From contig NC_045138.2 in the NCBI RefSeq assembly GCF_008831285.2, forward strand, positions 36,943,115 to 37,007,114: a stretch of DNA of 64,000 nt. Reading direction: 5' to 3'. The DNA comes from Nymphaea colorata. Taxonomy: Eukaryota; Streptophyta; Magnoliopsida; Nymphaeales; Nymphaeaceae. A model generated the notes under the pieces. That model was not told the DNA's origin. It worked only from the letters and a program-made list of their open reading frames with translations, and searched no databases. The translations under genes and the position numbers were made by a program. Shown piece after piece: positions 38,757 to 50,827 of this stretch (positions are counted from its first letter, which is position 1; each line of letters opens with the position of its first letter).

Positions 38757-41700
38757 GAAGCACATTTGATCTGGATGATGTTGTATGGAACATGTACAGA
38801 TTGCAGAGCTCGATCATGTCGGATGCTGACTCCATTGTAACAGCTGAGGCTAATCAAAGGACCTGTACAAGCACGACGATGTGCAAATGAGAGCTAAATA
38901 CGTTCCAAAATCCAAGGAGAGGGAACGCTTATGAATTTTGTTCTACTTGGTAGACTGAGTCTTTATATGCTTTCCTTTGTTTTTTAGACTACGAGAGGAA
39001 AAGAAATCCAAAATTCTGAATCCTTGGTAGTTAATGTCGTATGTAGTTACAGGTAAGAAAAGGAGCGCCAAAGTTTGATCAATATGATTGAGTTCAGATA
39101 TGTCTTCTTCTTCAGGATCAATTAGTTCAGTGCAAAGAGGGACTTTGTTTGACATTTCCTTCCGGACTGGCTTGGATTACGGTCGATTTGAATCAGTTCT
39201 CACGTTTACGGGCAGGAAGACTGGTCTCTGCTTTTCTCCTTTCGGCTTTGGAATTTGAACAGACGTGTGATTTCAATAACCTTCACAAATCTGAACCAAA
39301 TCCAGCCCAGTTTACGCCCTTTGCACGTAGCATTTGCCTTAAAAACGCAATTTATCCCGGCCCCCTTGCCTCCACCACTGCTAATAATTCACAATTCAAA
39401 AAAACATGTAATTAATTGATGATTCCATTGACTCGTCAAATCCTGACTGGTGACTTAGCAAATTGATGATCCTATAACTAAGTCGTTTATCTCGCAATTC
39501 AGATCGATGAGTTTGCCAACTATTACTAAATTATATGTTTTGAAATGCTAAAAACTCAAATTTTTTATTAAATAACTATTTAATGCACGTAGATAGATAA
39601 GCATTAGAAATATGAAATGTTCAAGAAATTGAGTCATCCAATCGCTCGAGGTTTCACAAAGGGACCGATGTTTTGTAAAGGTCTCGGCCTTCGGAAAAAT
39701 CTCTCGTACCATTTCGAGTCTAGTTGAGATAATTGGGTTTCGGATACGGAAGGAGATGCATGTGAGCAGGGTCCCCCGACTGGTAATGAGGAATTCCCTC
39801 CACCGCACAAAGTTATTACGGTAAGAAAATCACCACTACTCTGTTCATGTACTAGACCTTCACCGCCGAACTAGGTAACTTTATGATCTTACAGTGTATG
39901 GCATCCTCCATTTTGTATGATGTTTAATTAATTTCTGGTAACGTATAGGAAAATGGTATTATGTTTAAGAGCTGACTTTTAGATGTAATCTATCCGTTTT
40001 GTTGGACTTGTTATTATTTTCCTTTCTCTCTTCCTGTCTCTCATACACATGCAGACACGCACAGATCGGTTTAATCTATTATCTAATTCTCAAGATTTCT
40101 AAGGAATGACAAAGGTCATTGTAACGTAAGACCTTTCTTTTCCTAATGCATCGGAATCTTTCAAAGGAAAGATCTTCGACATTGAAGGATGCAAGGCAAT
40201 AGCTAATACATTTGGGAACCTTTTGAGCCATAATTCTTTTAAGTTGTTTCTTCTGCCTTCCCAACTCCTCTGGCTCGGAGATCCTATAGTTTCTTCTCAA
40301 CCAGCTGCAGCTCGTTTTCTATGTCGAGATCAGAGTCTCCGTTTCATGTTTCCCCTATCTGGATCGGTGGTTTCTCCAGAATCAAGTCGGTGTTAGATCT
40401 ATGCTGAAATTAAGGCAAGTCAAACACGTTGGACATTTGCAGTGTAGAAACTCAACTAGCTATTTATGTTTTCTTGAGGGCGGGCAAACAACACCCATAA
40501 TCAGTCAGTTATGATTGGCAGACGATCCGGAGTCCTCTTTGAATTTAATGATGGATATGGAAACTTTGATCCTTCTCAAAGACGATGTTTTAGATTCTGT
40601 CATAGTTTGGCAGACGAACCATTCGTTGGCAGGTCGAATTAGAAAAGAGTAAGGGGAACAATGGAACCTGTGGAGATGTGAGGAACATCTGCAGTTTGTG
40701 GCACTGGTGGTAAAGGCCATCAGCTCCCAAGGCATTGACGTTCAAAGCTATGCATACCTGCACCCCGAAGCAAAATCTAATTAATAAAGAAAACGTAGCT
40801 TCACATACATCACCGTCTGATCAATCCTAGATATTAACCCCATAGATTCCATCATATTTTGATCATGTAAGCTGGTGCAATCCAAATAAGAAAACGCATA
40901 TAACATCTCTTTAAATTTTACATGAGATTGTAAAAGAACTGAACTTTCAACAAACGACAAAGCTGGAAGATTGGCCTACATTTTACATACGTGTACCTTC
41001 CATCACATTATTGTGGTATATTCCAAACTTTTCACAGGGGTCTAGCACACTCTTCCAACTCCCCAATCAAATCTTGGCTCCTCCATTTCACAACTGGAAA
41101 TCCATAAAAGAAACAATGTGAATCCATCATCATAAACCTCAAAAATATGTCCACGAGGAGAATGACATGCAAATAGGTGAAACCAGAAAATATATGTAGA
41201 TTGTAAGAGGACGTGATGAATGAAGACTCCATGCCCAGTCGAAGGGGAACCTGCTAATTTGCAGTTCTCTCATCTTTGCATCCTTAACCTTTCTCTTAAT
41301 TACCTTTAAACCAAAAGAATGAATATACAATAATATATATATATATATATTACCGACGCACACAGACACGTGAAACCACAACTCAGGGTTGACATGCTGA
41401 CCACTTGGATGCGACGCTGCTGCATAGATACTCAATCAAGCAACCTACAAGCTTATGCAATGCATCATATGCAGTTCAAAGACTATATCAAGAACAGATC
41501 CATGAACTTGATCAGATTTTTTTTATCAGAGAAGCAAGCAAAGACATAGAAAAATGAAAACCAAGCAACGAAATCAACAAAGCTCCTAAACAGCCCATGC
41601 CACGATGAAAGCAAAAACTAAACACGACAAGCACTATGCTGGAAAACCGCTAAAACAGAAAATAAAATAAAAATATTCAACTACTATAAATCAAAAACAA

Positions 41701-43523
41701 ACTATTGCCCAACTCAACAAAACTAAAATAATCTAACTAAACTAGAATATGATCCTACCGAAAACTAATCAAGCCAACAACCTTAGCATAAACTGGTCAT
41801 GTACAACACCTAACTAAGACATCTAAGCAACTAACATGACACAAAAAGAAACTGAGTACTTGCATGGTAAAAAACCATGAAGGACCCGACCCCATAGTCA
41901 AAGCAACGGCATGGGTGGATAGTTTGTGACGATAAAGAAGACCTCCAACCTTGGCTTGACCTTTTTGTTACTGACAAAAGCATATGACAGCCAAGGGGAA
42001 GAAGAGTGAAGAGACGAGTGGGGTAGATGAGAAGAAGATTGATCCACAATTGGAGATGGGTTAGGGTAGAGATATGAGACTTTCCATTCCTTTTTGCCTA
42101 AGAACACTATACTCCGTAAGACCACTTATTGCAAAGAGGCCAAGATAAAGATTAGATGAAACTTGCAACTTGGATGGATAAAACTTTTCAAAAATGTCAT
42201 GAAAAGAGATAAGAGGTCTTCCATGATAGCCTCGGCCCTACGCCTGGGTTATTTCGTTGAAAAAACAGGAGAGATCCAATTCATGAAGCAGGTTAAGCTT
42301 GTGTCCAAAAGAACCATTAATTACAATGATCGGTGCTTAACATTTCGAGCCGTTTACGTCCACAACGAGACTGTGCCTAAAATGTACACAGCAGCCAGCA
42401 CCATCCAAGCAGAGGAAATAGAAACAGAAATACCTTGAAGGAAAAAGGGAAATATTCTCAAAGAGAAACAGAAATGCACCTAACGCATTTTTTTGCGTTA
42501 TTTTAATACTCGGATTGGACTGGAAGGCTGCTTCTTATTCTCTTTCTTTACAACAACCACCGGAGTGTGATGACTTAGGTCGCGTTAAATTTTTTCTCCT
42601 TTGTATTATGATTTTCATGGGGGGTGGCGAAAGTGCCAAAAGCAAGGGGCCAGAGACAGTCGGATGGGAATGGAGCAAGGACTACATCTTCTAAATCCTA
42701 TCAAATTATTCGATTGGTGTGAACGGAAGAAAAGAAAGTGGGGAGCGTGAAGATAACTTATTGATCTCATTCTGTCGATCAATCAACTACTCATTTACTC
42801 GTCATCGATGTCATGATCTTTTGGTAAATCCATTATCATGGAGAAATTTGCATTTTCTATTGATCTTTTTCATCGCATGAGTGTGGTGTTTAAAAACTGA
42901 TGACCAAGAACTCTCTCTCGTAAGTAGTCAAGTCTCTTAAAACCGTATTCATTCCAGGGCAAATGATTCACGTATTTATTTTAGGAAATGAACCACGCTA
43001 TCCCATTTAAAACTTTCATATTTGCCCAGAAATGTGAAGAACGAACTTGCATGTTTTGTTTCAGTAACCATGGTTTAGCTTAAAACAATGGAATTTTAGA
43101 ATCAAAAGGCTCAATTTTAAGAAAATGGAATTATTAAACCAAAGGGGTATTTTTGTTTTCAGAATTAGGAAACTAAAACATGAAATGAAGGGAAATTATC
43201 AAACGCTGACGCATCTATGCCACCAAAAAGAAGAAGAAGAAGAAGAAGAAGAAATAATGGGATCTTTCCCCCTCTCTCAGATCAGATATGTATGGGGGCA
43301 CATCTCTTGTTGGATTGTTACGAGCTTCATTCTCCTCATCGCCTTGAGTGTTGGGAAAAGTAAGAAGGATAGTGATTTAATGCATTACACTTGAAAACAA
43401 CATATTCGTTGAAGGTTGCTGCATCATTGCCGATATCACCCACTGACTTTGAACTGGACATACAGGGACGCTTTGCAGAAAGGAAAATAGATAATGGCCA
43501 ATTATTGAGTCTATGTGACTGTG
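38757..43523. other. Intergenic stretch without a recognised gene
   Basis: Just downstream of the NPF stop is a near-copy of a 22-mer found in NPF intron 2 (38766-38787 versus 36717-36738). The rest holds short open frames without recognisable domains (for example 38943-39155 minus, 40505-40735 minus, 42163-42438 plus), an AT microsatellite near 41335-41351 and a (GAA)8 run at about 43229-43252. No gene can be supported. Confidence 0.5.
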
Positions 43524-44534
43524 TCAGCGTCGCTCCTCGATGAATCTTGTGATCGCTTCTATGAATTTCTCGGTTTCCTGAGCAACACGCGGGTCCGTGT
43601 CCACGGCGATCCTGTTCAGGTAAAAGCAGTGGCCCACACCGAAATTCATGAGCACCTCCACCTTCTGCCCTGCCTTCTTCATGGCCTCTATGTACTCCAG
43701 CTCCGTGTCCCGGATCAGGTCATTGTCGGCCACCGGTACCAGGAAATCCGGCAACTTCAGGGTGTTCAGCGGCCGCGCCGCCTCCCCCATCGGACACGTA
43801 AAGGGATGATCCTTGGTGCTGCCGATTGGGAGCGCAAAGCCCAGGAACTTGTCCACCATTTCCAGTGTCAGGAAGGCCGAGTCCGACTGCAGGCTGAGCT
43901 CCGACTTGCTCCGAGTCGAGCGGACGAATCCAGGGTGGATTGGAATCCCTCCCCGCAACACCAGGGGGGAAATGTCCTCTTCCCCTGCACGCGCCGCCAC
44001 GGCGTGCACGAGATTGCCGCCGGAGCTGTCCCCGATGAGGAACACTCTCCCGAAGTCGGCCCGTGACTCGAGCCACGGCTCGGACACCTCGGCCCGCGCC
44101 ACGGACCGGAGCCACATAAGGCTCGCGTACGCGTCGTTCAGCGCGGCCGGGTGCCGGTTCTCCGGCGCGAGCCTCAGCCAAGGGGAGACGCAGACGGCTC
44201 CAGCTTTCTTGACCAGGCTCGAGTAGAAGGCATAGTAGAAGTTCATGTCCGGCCGGCTGACGCAGAACCCACCACCCTGGAAGTGCAAAAGGATGGGGAG
44301 CTTTCCCGACTCCGGTGCGTCTTCCGGCAAGTATATCCGCGCCAAGGCGCCGGAGTCCGGGTCGATAACCACGTCGCGGATGGAGACGCCATCATCTGGC
44401 TTGTTCGAGGGGGTCACCGGATCCAGCAGGTAAGAAACCTCTTTTGGGCCGGTCCAGGTTCGGTCCACCGTGCCGTCGGCGAATACCCGGAGCCAGCCGG
44501 AGACCTCATCAACAACTTCGTTTGCGGCATCCAT
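43524..44534 (-). CDS. hsr203J-like carboxylesterase (CXE family)
   Basis: An intronless gene of 336 residues, the usual length for plant CXE serine hydrolases of the alpha/beta-hydrolase fold (the family that also gave rise to the gibberellin receptor GID1). Opening (EVSGWLRVF, DGTVDRTWTGP) and middle (IPIHPGFVRS, MVDKFLG, CPMGEAA) closely match tobacco HSR203J, an esterase induced in the hypersensitive response. The oxyanion segment is HFQGGGF (84-90) where most CXEs have HGGG. The nucleophile is Ser170 in GDSSGG; likely partners are Asp272 (NDLIRD) and His302 (GVGHCFY). The ATG at 44534 is chosen because the frame further upstream opens only with TTG (44570), and because the TATA box at 44601-44607 leaves a short leader. 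Codons are GC-rich compared with the surroundings. There is no signal peptide, so it is probably cytosolic. The natural substrate is unknown. Confidence 0.93.
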   Translation of the reverse strand: MDAANEVVDEVSGWLRVFADGTVDRTWTGPKEVSYLLDPVTPSNKPDDGVSIRDVVIDPDSGALARIYLPEDAPESGKLPILLHFQGGGFCVSRPDMNFYYAFYSSLVKKAGAVCVSPWLRLAPENRHPAALNDAYASLMWLRSVARAEVSEPWLESRADFGRVFLIGDSSGGNLVHAVAARAGEEDISPLVLRGGIPIHPGFVRSTRSKSELSLQSDSAFLTLEMVDKFLGFALPIGSTKDHPFTCPMGEAARPLNTLKLPDFLVPVADNDLIRDTELEYIEAMKKAGQKVEVLMNFGVGHCFYLNRIAVDTDPRVAQETEKFIEAITRFIEERR

Positions 44535-44600
44535 GATTTCCGGTCTCCTGCCCAGTAGACGTACGTTCAATTGAAGTAACAGACGCGGAGCACCGCTCGC

Positions 44601-44607
44601 ATTTATA
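44601..44607 (-). promoter_or_regulatory. TATA box of the carboxylesterase gene
   Basis: TATAAAT on the minus strand (ATTTATA on the plus) lies 67 bases upstream of the ATG at 44534. Transcription would start near 44570-44575, leaving a leader of roughly 40 nt. Confidence 0.65.
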
Positions 44608-44884
44608 GAAAAAAAAAAACTTGTGCTCCCAAGGAGAGTGGAGACTGGAGTAGGTGCGGGGTGGCGCCGTGGTGGGCAGGAGGAAGAAGCGGGGAGACTT
44701 CCTTCCTGTCAACAACTTGTGAAAGAAGGCACCGTGGTGGAACAGGATCAGTCAACTAAGTCTCTCCTAACGGTCAAAACAAGAGAGAAAATTTTCCCCA
44801 GGAGGACAGCTTTGTTTTGTTATTCCATGAATAAGGCTTCACCATCCTTGGTACCATCAAACAAGCCGGCGGATTAAAACTCCC

Positions 44885-45115
44885 CGTCTTTTAACCCATT
44901 TTTAAAACCGAGTATACTTTTGAAACTTGGTTTTGTTTAGATAACATAGATGAGTTTTGGGGGCAAAATTTTTTTTTTTGGAAAAAAAAAAACCTGTTGG
45001 AGAAGGGGAGTGGATTTCAGGCTCCTTTGAACAATGAGTTTTGCCAAAACCTAATGATAAACCCAGTTTTAATGTCACTCAAGCACTGCAAAACGACATT
45101 TTAAGCCGTCACCCG
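44885..45115. mobile_element. Fold-back MITE-like copy
   Basis: This block shares a CCTGTTGGAG purine-rich segment, AACCCAGTTTTA and a CACTCAAGCACT-like end with the element at 30210-30445. Ends are poorly conserved. Confidence 0.3.
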
Positions 45116-48100
45116 AACAGCCTCTGCCAAGCTTTAATAAGATGAAGATCTTCAACCTAATGCCCTTCACATTTTCATTTTGCCTCCGGTTCACCGTACA
45201 TGGTATGAGTTGACTCTTAATAAGAAGTATGCAACATCGATGTTCAACGTTCGGAGGTAAGGCCAAAAAGATTGTCCTTCAAGTAGTGCCTGATAGAAAA
45301 TGTTAGAATTTAAATGAGAAATTTCTATTAGTTGCCGTGTTTTTTACACTTAATGATGCACGGTTTTGGATTTTGGATACAATTCAGCTGCTAAAATATC
45401 GAGTATCGATTGTCTGTAACCAGTTAAGTTACATGTCATGTACTTTCCATAGGGGGTGGGAAATGAAAAATTTATAAAAAAGAAAAGGCATATATAACGA
45501 AGTTAATCACATCTTCAGAGCTTTATTTTTTTTCATTTTATCGACTTATATTATCTAACTCGGGCAGCTACACATAGCATATAATCTCTTGGTTTGGTAG
45601 CATATTCAAACAAAAGCGTGTTTTTGCTATTCTTTCCAAAGTTTGGCATTTTGTTTGTGAAGCTTTCAATAGGAAGTCACGGAAATCGACAAAGCCTACC
45701 ATTTCATGGGAACAAGCATTGAAAGGAAAGAACAAGTCCCTGTTAACTTTGGTTGGTGAACTTGCAGCATCCTTCCCTGCTAAAGTTTTGGAGCTAGAGC
45801 TTCCTGCTACTAAAATATTAAGTAATGGGATTTCATTTGCCGCCTTTAAAAAAAAAATTCTTTAAAAAAAAAAATCTCTTTTTATTCCCTCCTATGTCAT
45901 GTACGTTGGTGCATGGAACCAACATGAAGGTACAGTGACTAGTTATAGACACCAACACAACTTTAAACCCTAGAAAAGAAGGAAGGAAAGAGCTTCGGCT
46001 TTCAACCAAGTAGTGAGTTAAGCTTTTATTCACCGGATGACAAGTTATTACCATACAAATCTCCGAATTGGTGCCAAAACTTCGAATTTTTAACCTGAAC
46101 TCAAAAGCCAGTAGTTGGCTGGTCATTATTATTGCAGCCTCGTACAAATTCTCTAACATGCTTGCGTCAATGGTATGTTAAAAAGATTCAAGAGGAAGCA
46201 ACAAGAATGTCGTTTAACCCAAAAAATAATATATTGGTTTGGTAAAACTCAAGAAAATCCTTATATTTTTTATTCCTAAGCGATCCATGACAACCATTAA
46301 CCTATTTTTGGCTTGTCGGGCGGAATCTCGTCACTGGTTTGCCTTGTCTCTATCTGAAATCCTCACATTACAAATTCTTGAAAGCTCCAGCCATAAGGAT
46401 GTAGTTAATCACGCAAGCAACTTCTCACGGACGATGGTGGCTTCGTCAACTTCAACTCTTGCTGTCCGGTCCTGGTCAAGGACGTCGCCCGTATTTTTTA
46501 TATTGATTATGCATGGGTGAGACGTAATGCGTTTGGCTTCGTCCACCGCGACTCTTGACTCCACGGTCACGGCCAAGAAAGTTGCCACTATTTATTGCTG
46601 TCACATGTGAATGATTAGACGCGAAGACCATGTCCTTCTGCCTTTCTAAAATCTCACTTTTCTATAAATAAAACTTTGACAGGTACACCCACTGTGCCCG
46701 GACCACCACTTTCTATCCTCATCCTGGCGGGGAAGGAGGTTTTTTAAAGTCAATTTCAAATTAGATTGGATTTGATAGAATCTACCACATCTTAGCGTTA
46801 AATTAAAAAGTGGATGTGAAAAAAAAAAAAAAGTAAACAATTGAGATAGAAGAGATTATTATTGTTGGGGAGTATGGAGAGGGGATATCCCGAACAAGCG
46901 AAGCCCCTGTTCTTTCCTTCTGCATTCAAGATTTAGGGCTGCTTCATGCATGGGTCAGACACGTTCTTTTCCCATTATTTCTGGCCGACTCACGATTGGG
47001 TCCAATGAAAAGAGAAAAAGCAAGCTCTCTTTTTCATCGATTGTTGGAGGATGGCGACAAGACAATCCTGCCATGTTTGAATGGCTGGTGGATTCTCCGG
47101 CACCGTTACGTTTACCTTATATTATGGAACCCACGAGCCTGGACATGTCGCATACAATGGCAGGTCACCCAGCGAGTGGCACCTTCTTTCTTCTTCTGTT
47201 CATGAAAGATACTGATCCCATGATTCACATGATACCATTTTTGTTAGTAAATTGGTTCCAGTTGAGGTTTGTTGTGAAGTTTTCACTCGGAAATTTTTCT
47301 TCAAATTTCTTCTCTTATCGCCTCTTCTCCGCTAAGGCTTTTCTTGCCTTCTCTTTTTTCTTAACCACTTAAAAAGTGTGCGAACAAAATAGAAGTTTTT
47401 CTTGAAGATATTATAGATGATTCATCTTCACCGTCATCAAATTCTCCCATAATTTTGAGATACTGGTGGACAGTTCTTCAACGCGTGTGTGTGCGTGTCG
47501 AACCAACAGCTAGCAGGATTTTGTCCTCCGGCATGTGACAAGTCTTTTTACCGGAAGTCGTTTCCTAGCTAAGGGGCAGATGCACTGTAAAAGCATAAGT
47601 ACCAGCTACATGCAAAAGTATCCTTGGCAGCATAACGCCTTCTTCAAATTCTACTTCGTAGGTGCAGCTTACCTGCTTGCTTGATTTCACATTAACCAAC
47701 TCCTGTAATGTCACTTTTTCCTAAAAAAAGTATTCTTTCTTCTGCCGGTTTTCTTCACTGTTGATGTTTGAGAGACTACGGTTTCCATGTTTTTAAGTTT
47801 TCAATTGTTGCTTCTTACAATATATAAATATTAGTCTCTTCGGTGACATCCGACACCAAATGTAAATATTATCTCTACGATTGATACTTAAATGGGGCTT
47901 GCTCCATGCTCATGGTCCGGTAGATAAAGCAGGCACTAGCCCCCAGGAACGTTCTAAGCATGACGTCATTCTAAGGGCTCCCCAAGCTTGCCTGCACGCG
48001 ACTCTGAAGAAGTTCCAAAAGCTACTTGGTGAAAAACAAATATGTTTTTAAAGATTTTTAAATGTTAAAATAAAACCTTTTTTGTTCATTAAATGCACCG

Positions 48101-48232
48101 CTTTATAGTTTGATATTGTTAAAAAACGATCAGTTCGGTACACAATATACAAAAAACGCTCCATCTCCTTGAGAAACCATCCTACCCACTGTTCCTTCTT
48201 TCTCCAACCGCGAGAAAACCAAACAAGAAGGG
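45116..48232. other. Intergenic stretch, one unexplained open frame
   Basis: No gene was recognised. An ATG-less open frame at 45578-45869 (plus) reads through about 95 codons with balanced composition (for example TISWEQALKGKNKSLLTLVG) and may be a decayed exon. A 140-codon frame at 46950-47372 shows no domain. The sequence around 46430-46580 is GC-richer but not obviously coding. Confidence 0.4.
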
Positions 48233-48473
48233 ATGGCTCCTCTTCTTCACCTCCATTGCTGCCTTTGCTTCTTCTCCTCTGCATGTTCAGTGCCCTCACC
48301 GCCCATGCCAGAGATAAGGGCATGGCCCTCTATTGAGGCTGGCACGTGAACAATATCTCCGCGGCGGGATTCGAGTGGCAAGCAAGACCCGCCAGTTCGA
48401 GCAAGTGAACATAGCCTTCCTTACCGACTTTGGGTACGAGAAGCCGCCCAAGACGGACTTCGGCACCGGATGC

Positions 48474-48674
48474 TGATAAACGATGAACCGGCGAAAACCA
48501 AATTTTGATTAATTGCATTGTAAACAAATTACAATATTTATACACAAGTGAGCATAACGTCCAAGCGTTATCTCATCCTCAGAAAAAGGAAACAAAGAAG
48601 AGGTTATACAACTGCAAGATCTTAGAAAGATACAACTTGCATATATATAGACTGGATTTGTGTAACGTCTAACA
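48474..48674 (-). repeat. 3' LTR of the copia element
   Basis: This is the left LTR, which is 3' in element orientation. It keeps TG...CA ends and contains a 29 bp stretch that is missing from the other LTR. Confidence 0.9.
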
Positions 48675-48716
48675 CTCTCCTTCAAGTTGGAGCTCTTGGA
48701 TCAATTAAGGCCAACA

Positions 48717-49394
48717 TGTTGGGTCGAGTCCAGCCTCAAAAGAGGACCCGACCCGGCCCGTCACTTAAGTGACGGGCGGGTGAAGGAGAGGGCACCCGAT
48801 GGTGCCCCTCCCTCTTACGACGCCTCACACATCTCTCTCTCTCTCTCGTTAATTCATTTGGGGAAAAAGAAGAGGGTTTCCTCTTGTGGCTGCTCACATC
48901 AAGAGGAGAGGAAGAAGAGGAAGGCAAGGAAGAGAAAAGGAAAAGCAAGGCACGTGGGTCGATTGGCACGCCAAGAAGAAAGAGGAAAGACAAAGAAGGA
49001 AAAATGAAGGGAGTCTTCATTGGGTGATTTCTTTCTTGAATCTTTGGGGCTCTTTCTTTCATTCGCATAAGAGAGTGTTATTGTTCTCTTGAGTTCACCG
49101 TTTTTCTTAAAACAGTAGGGATATTGTTGCTCGTGTATTTGGCTCCCTTTCTTGATATATAGAAAGTCTCTCTTGCCCGTGGTTTTTTACCCCATTATTG
49201 GGGTTTTTTCACGTAAATTGGTCTCCTATTTTTCTGCATTATTTAGCATATATTTTGACGTATATTGCTGCAATAGTGGTGTTGGAAACTCGTTCTTTTG
49301 CTCGCTGCCCTGTGATTCCGTTTTTAGCAGTTTTGTGGTGGATTGACCTCTTTTATTGTTGTTGAGCATTCTTTTGGGGGACACGACTATAACA
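48717..49394. mobile_element. Solo LTR (678 bp) nested in the copia element
   Basis: The block begins TGTTGGG and ends TATAACA and is flanked by a perfect 5 bp direct repeat CAACA (48712-48716 and 49395-49399). It lies between the copia RNase H frame and the polypurine tract, a region normally only tens of bases long. It has no coding domain; a GA/CT-rich promoter-like part and a TTGATATATAG motif near 49153 fit an LTR. Its own internal region is absent, as after LTR-LTR recombination. Superfamily is undetermined. Confidence 0.75.
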
Positions 49395-49429
49395 CAACAT
49401 ACCTTTTAACTTGAAAAATGGTTCCTTTC

Positions 49430-50500
49430 TTAATGGCTTTGTAGAGATATCAGCAACTTGATTTTCAGAGTGTAGTGTTTGGTGCAGATTTCTTTACTTT
49501 GGATTTTCTCGCTAACAACGTGACAGACGATATCTATATGCTTAGTCCTTTCATGAAATATCGGGTTTGCAGCGATATGTATTGCTGCATTATTGTCACA
49601 ATATAACTCAATAGGTTGCGCATGAATGATTCCAAAGTCTTTGAGAATATATTTTATCAAAGTCATTTCACAAGTGGCTAGAGTCATGGCTCTATACTTT
49701 GCTTCTGCTGAGATTGCTTCTTGACCTTCCATGATATTGAGTTGTTTTTCCATGAATATACAAAATCCAGAAGTTGATCTCCTTGTCATTGGGCATGAGG
49801 GAGGCCCAGTCCGAGTCACAAAATCCTTTAACAACGATGTTGCTATTAGATGATAAAAGGATACCATGTCCAGACGAGGACTTAATATATCGAAAAATGC
49901 AAAAGGCCAGTTCCAAGTGAGTAGTTCTTGAGTGTGTCATGAACTGACTTAAAATATGAACACTATGAGAATATTCGGTCATGTGATGGTCAAATAGACT
50001 AGGCGATCAATGATTTTTTGAAGAAAGTAGGGTCTTCTAACAATTGACCTTTTTCATCATCAACCTTTAGATGTTATTCCATTGGTGTTTCACTCGGTTT
50101 GGCTCCACTATATCCAGCTTCATGGAGAGTGTCCATTGTATATTTCTTTTGAAAAAAAAAAAATTCACAAAGTATTTTAGTTCTCTCACATCTTTCAATT
50201 GAAATTGACCATTGATGACGACTTTCAACTGATCAATGACTTGTCGATTGTCTCCTACAATAATAATGTCGTCGACATATACCACAATAAAAATGTTGTC
50301 ATGCTTGTTAACCTTAGAGAACAATGAGTAATCTGCTTTATATTGAAAAAAATCAAGGTGTTGAAGGAACTCAGTGAGTTTAAAAAACCAATTCTGAGAT
50401 AACTGTTTCAACCCATAAAGAGATTTCTTTAGCCGACAGACAATGTTCTCCCCTTGTCGGGTAAAACCAGGTGGAGGTCGGTAGGTGGAGATGACCAGGA
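49430..50500 (-). pseudogene. Copia polyprotein remnant: reverse transcriptase and RNase H
   Basis: The minus strand encodes RPPPGF and CRLKKSLYGLKQ, then VVYVDDIIIVG with the YVDD catalytic motif (around 50270-50290), and after a frame break VKGFCDSDWAS and HERTKHIDI, landmarks of copia RNase H. The reverse transcriptase is cut after a lysine/phenylalanine-rich run (FFFFKRN) near 50150, and several stops and frame changes separate the parts. The leader is joined directly to the reverse transcriptase part, so a single large internal deletion removed gag through integrase. It cannot be functional. Confidence 0.88.
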
Positions 50501-50655
50501 AACAAAGGAACAAGGGCGCTGGGACCTTGTGGCAGAAAGGGGAACGATGGCTGATGGCAAGATTCTGCTGAGGAATGCCGGCACTGGGAAAGATCAAGAT
50601 GAAGCAGATTCTTCTCGTGCTCGCCCTGGTCGATTTCAACCTGTCTCTAATACCA

Positions 50656-50827
50656 TAATAAACGATGAACCGGCGAAAACCAGATTTTGATTAATTGCAT
50701 TGTAAACAAATTACAATATTTATACACAAGTGAGCATAACGTCCAGCATCTCATCCTCAGAAAAATGAGCGAGATCTTGGAAAGATACAACTTGCATATA
50801 TAGACTGGATTTGTGTAACGTCTAACA
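50656..50827 (-). repeat. 5' LTR of the copia element
   Basis: This is the right LTR, adjacent to the primer-binding site. Its inner end reads TATTA where the other copy reads TATCA, a one-base change in the terminal dinucleotide. Confidence 0.9.

Larger units (their letters stand above)
48474..50827 (-). mobile_element. Internally deleted Ty1/copia LTR retrotransposon
   Basis: Two direct LTRs, 48474-48674 (201 bp) and 50656-50827 (172 bp), are flanked by a perfect 5 bp duplication GATGC (48469-48473 and 50828-50832). Read on the minus strand, the LTR starts TGTTAGACG and ends TATCA (TATTA in the right copy). The right LTR is followed by TGGTATTAGAGACAGG, a mutated initiator-tRNA(Met) primer-binding site. 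AACTTGAAGGAGAG just before the left LTR is the polypurine tract. Only about 1.3 kb of internal sequence remains, encoding parts of reverse transcriptase and RNase H; gag, protease and integrase are gone. Aside from indels the LTRs differ by only about five substitutions over roughly 170 bases. Confidence 0.9.

Noticed and set aside
43515-44558. Several long open frames antisense to or out of frame with the carboxylesterase (for example 43515-44066 plus, 43813-44226 plus, 43720-44181 minus)
   Set aside because: They are shadows caused by the high GC content of the esterase; their translations are Arg/Pro/Gly-rich and show no domain.
44535-44570. A 12-residue N-terminal extension of the carboxylesterase
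   Set aside because: It would need a TTG start and lies at the predicted transcription start; the ATG at 44534 matches the HSR203J N-terminus.
46950-47372. A 140-codon plus-strand frame
   Set aside because: No domain, biased toward Phe/Ser/Leu at the end, and a second frame is open over the same bases.
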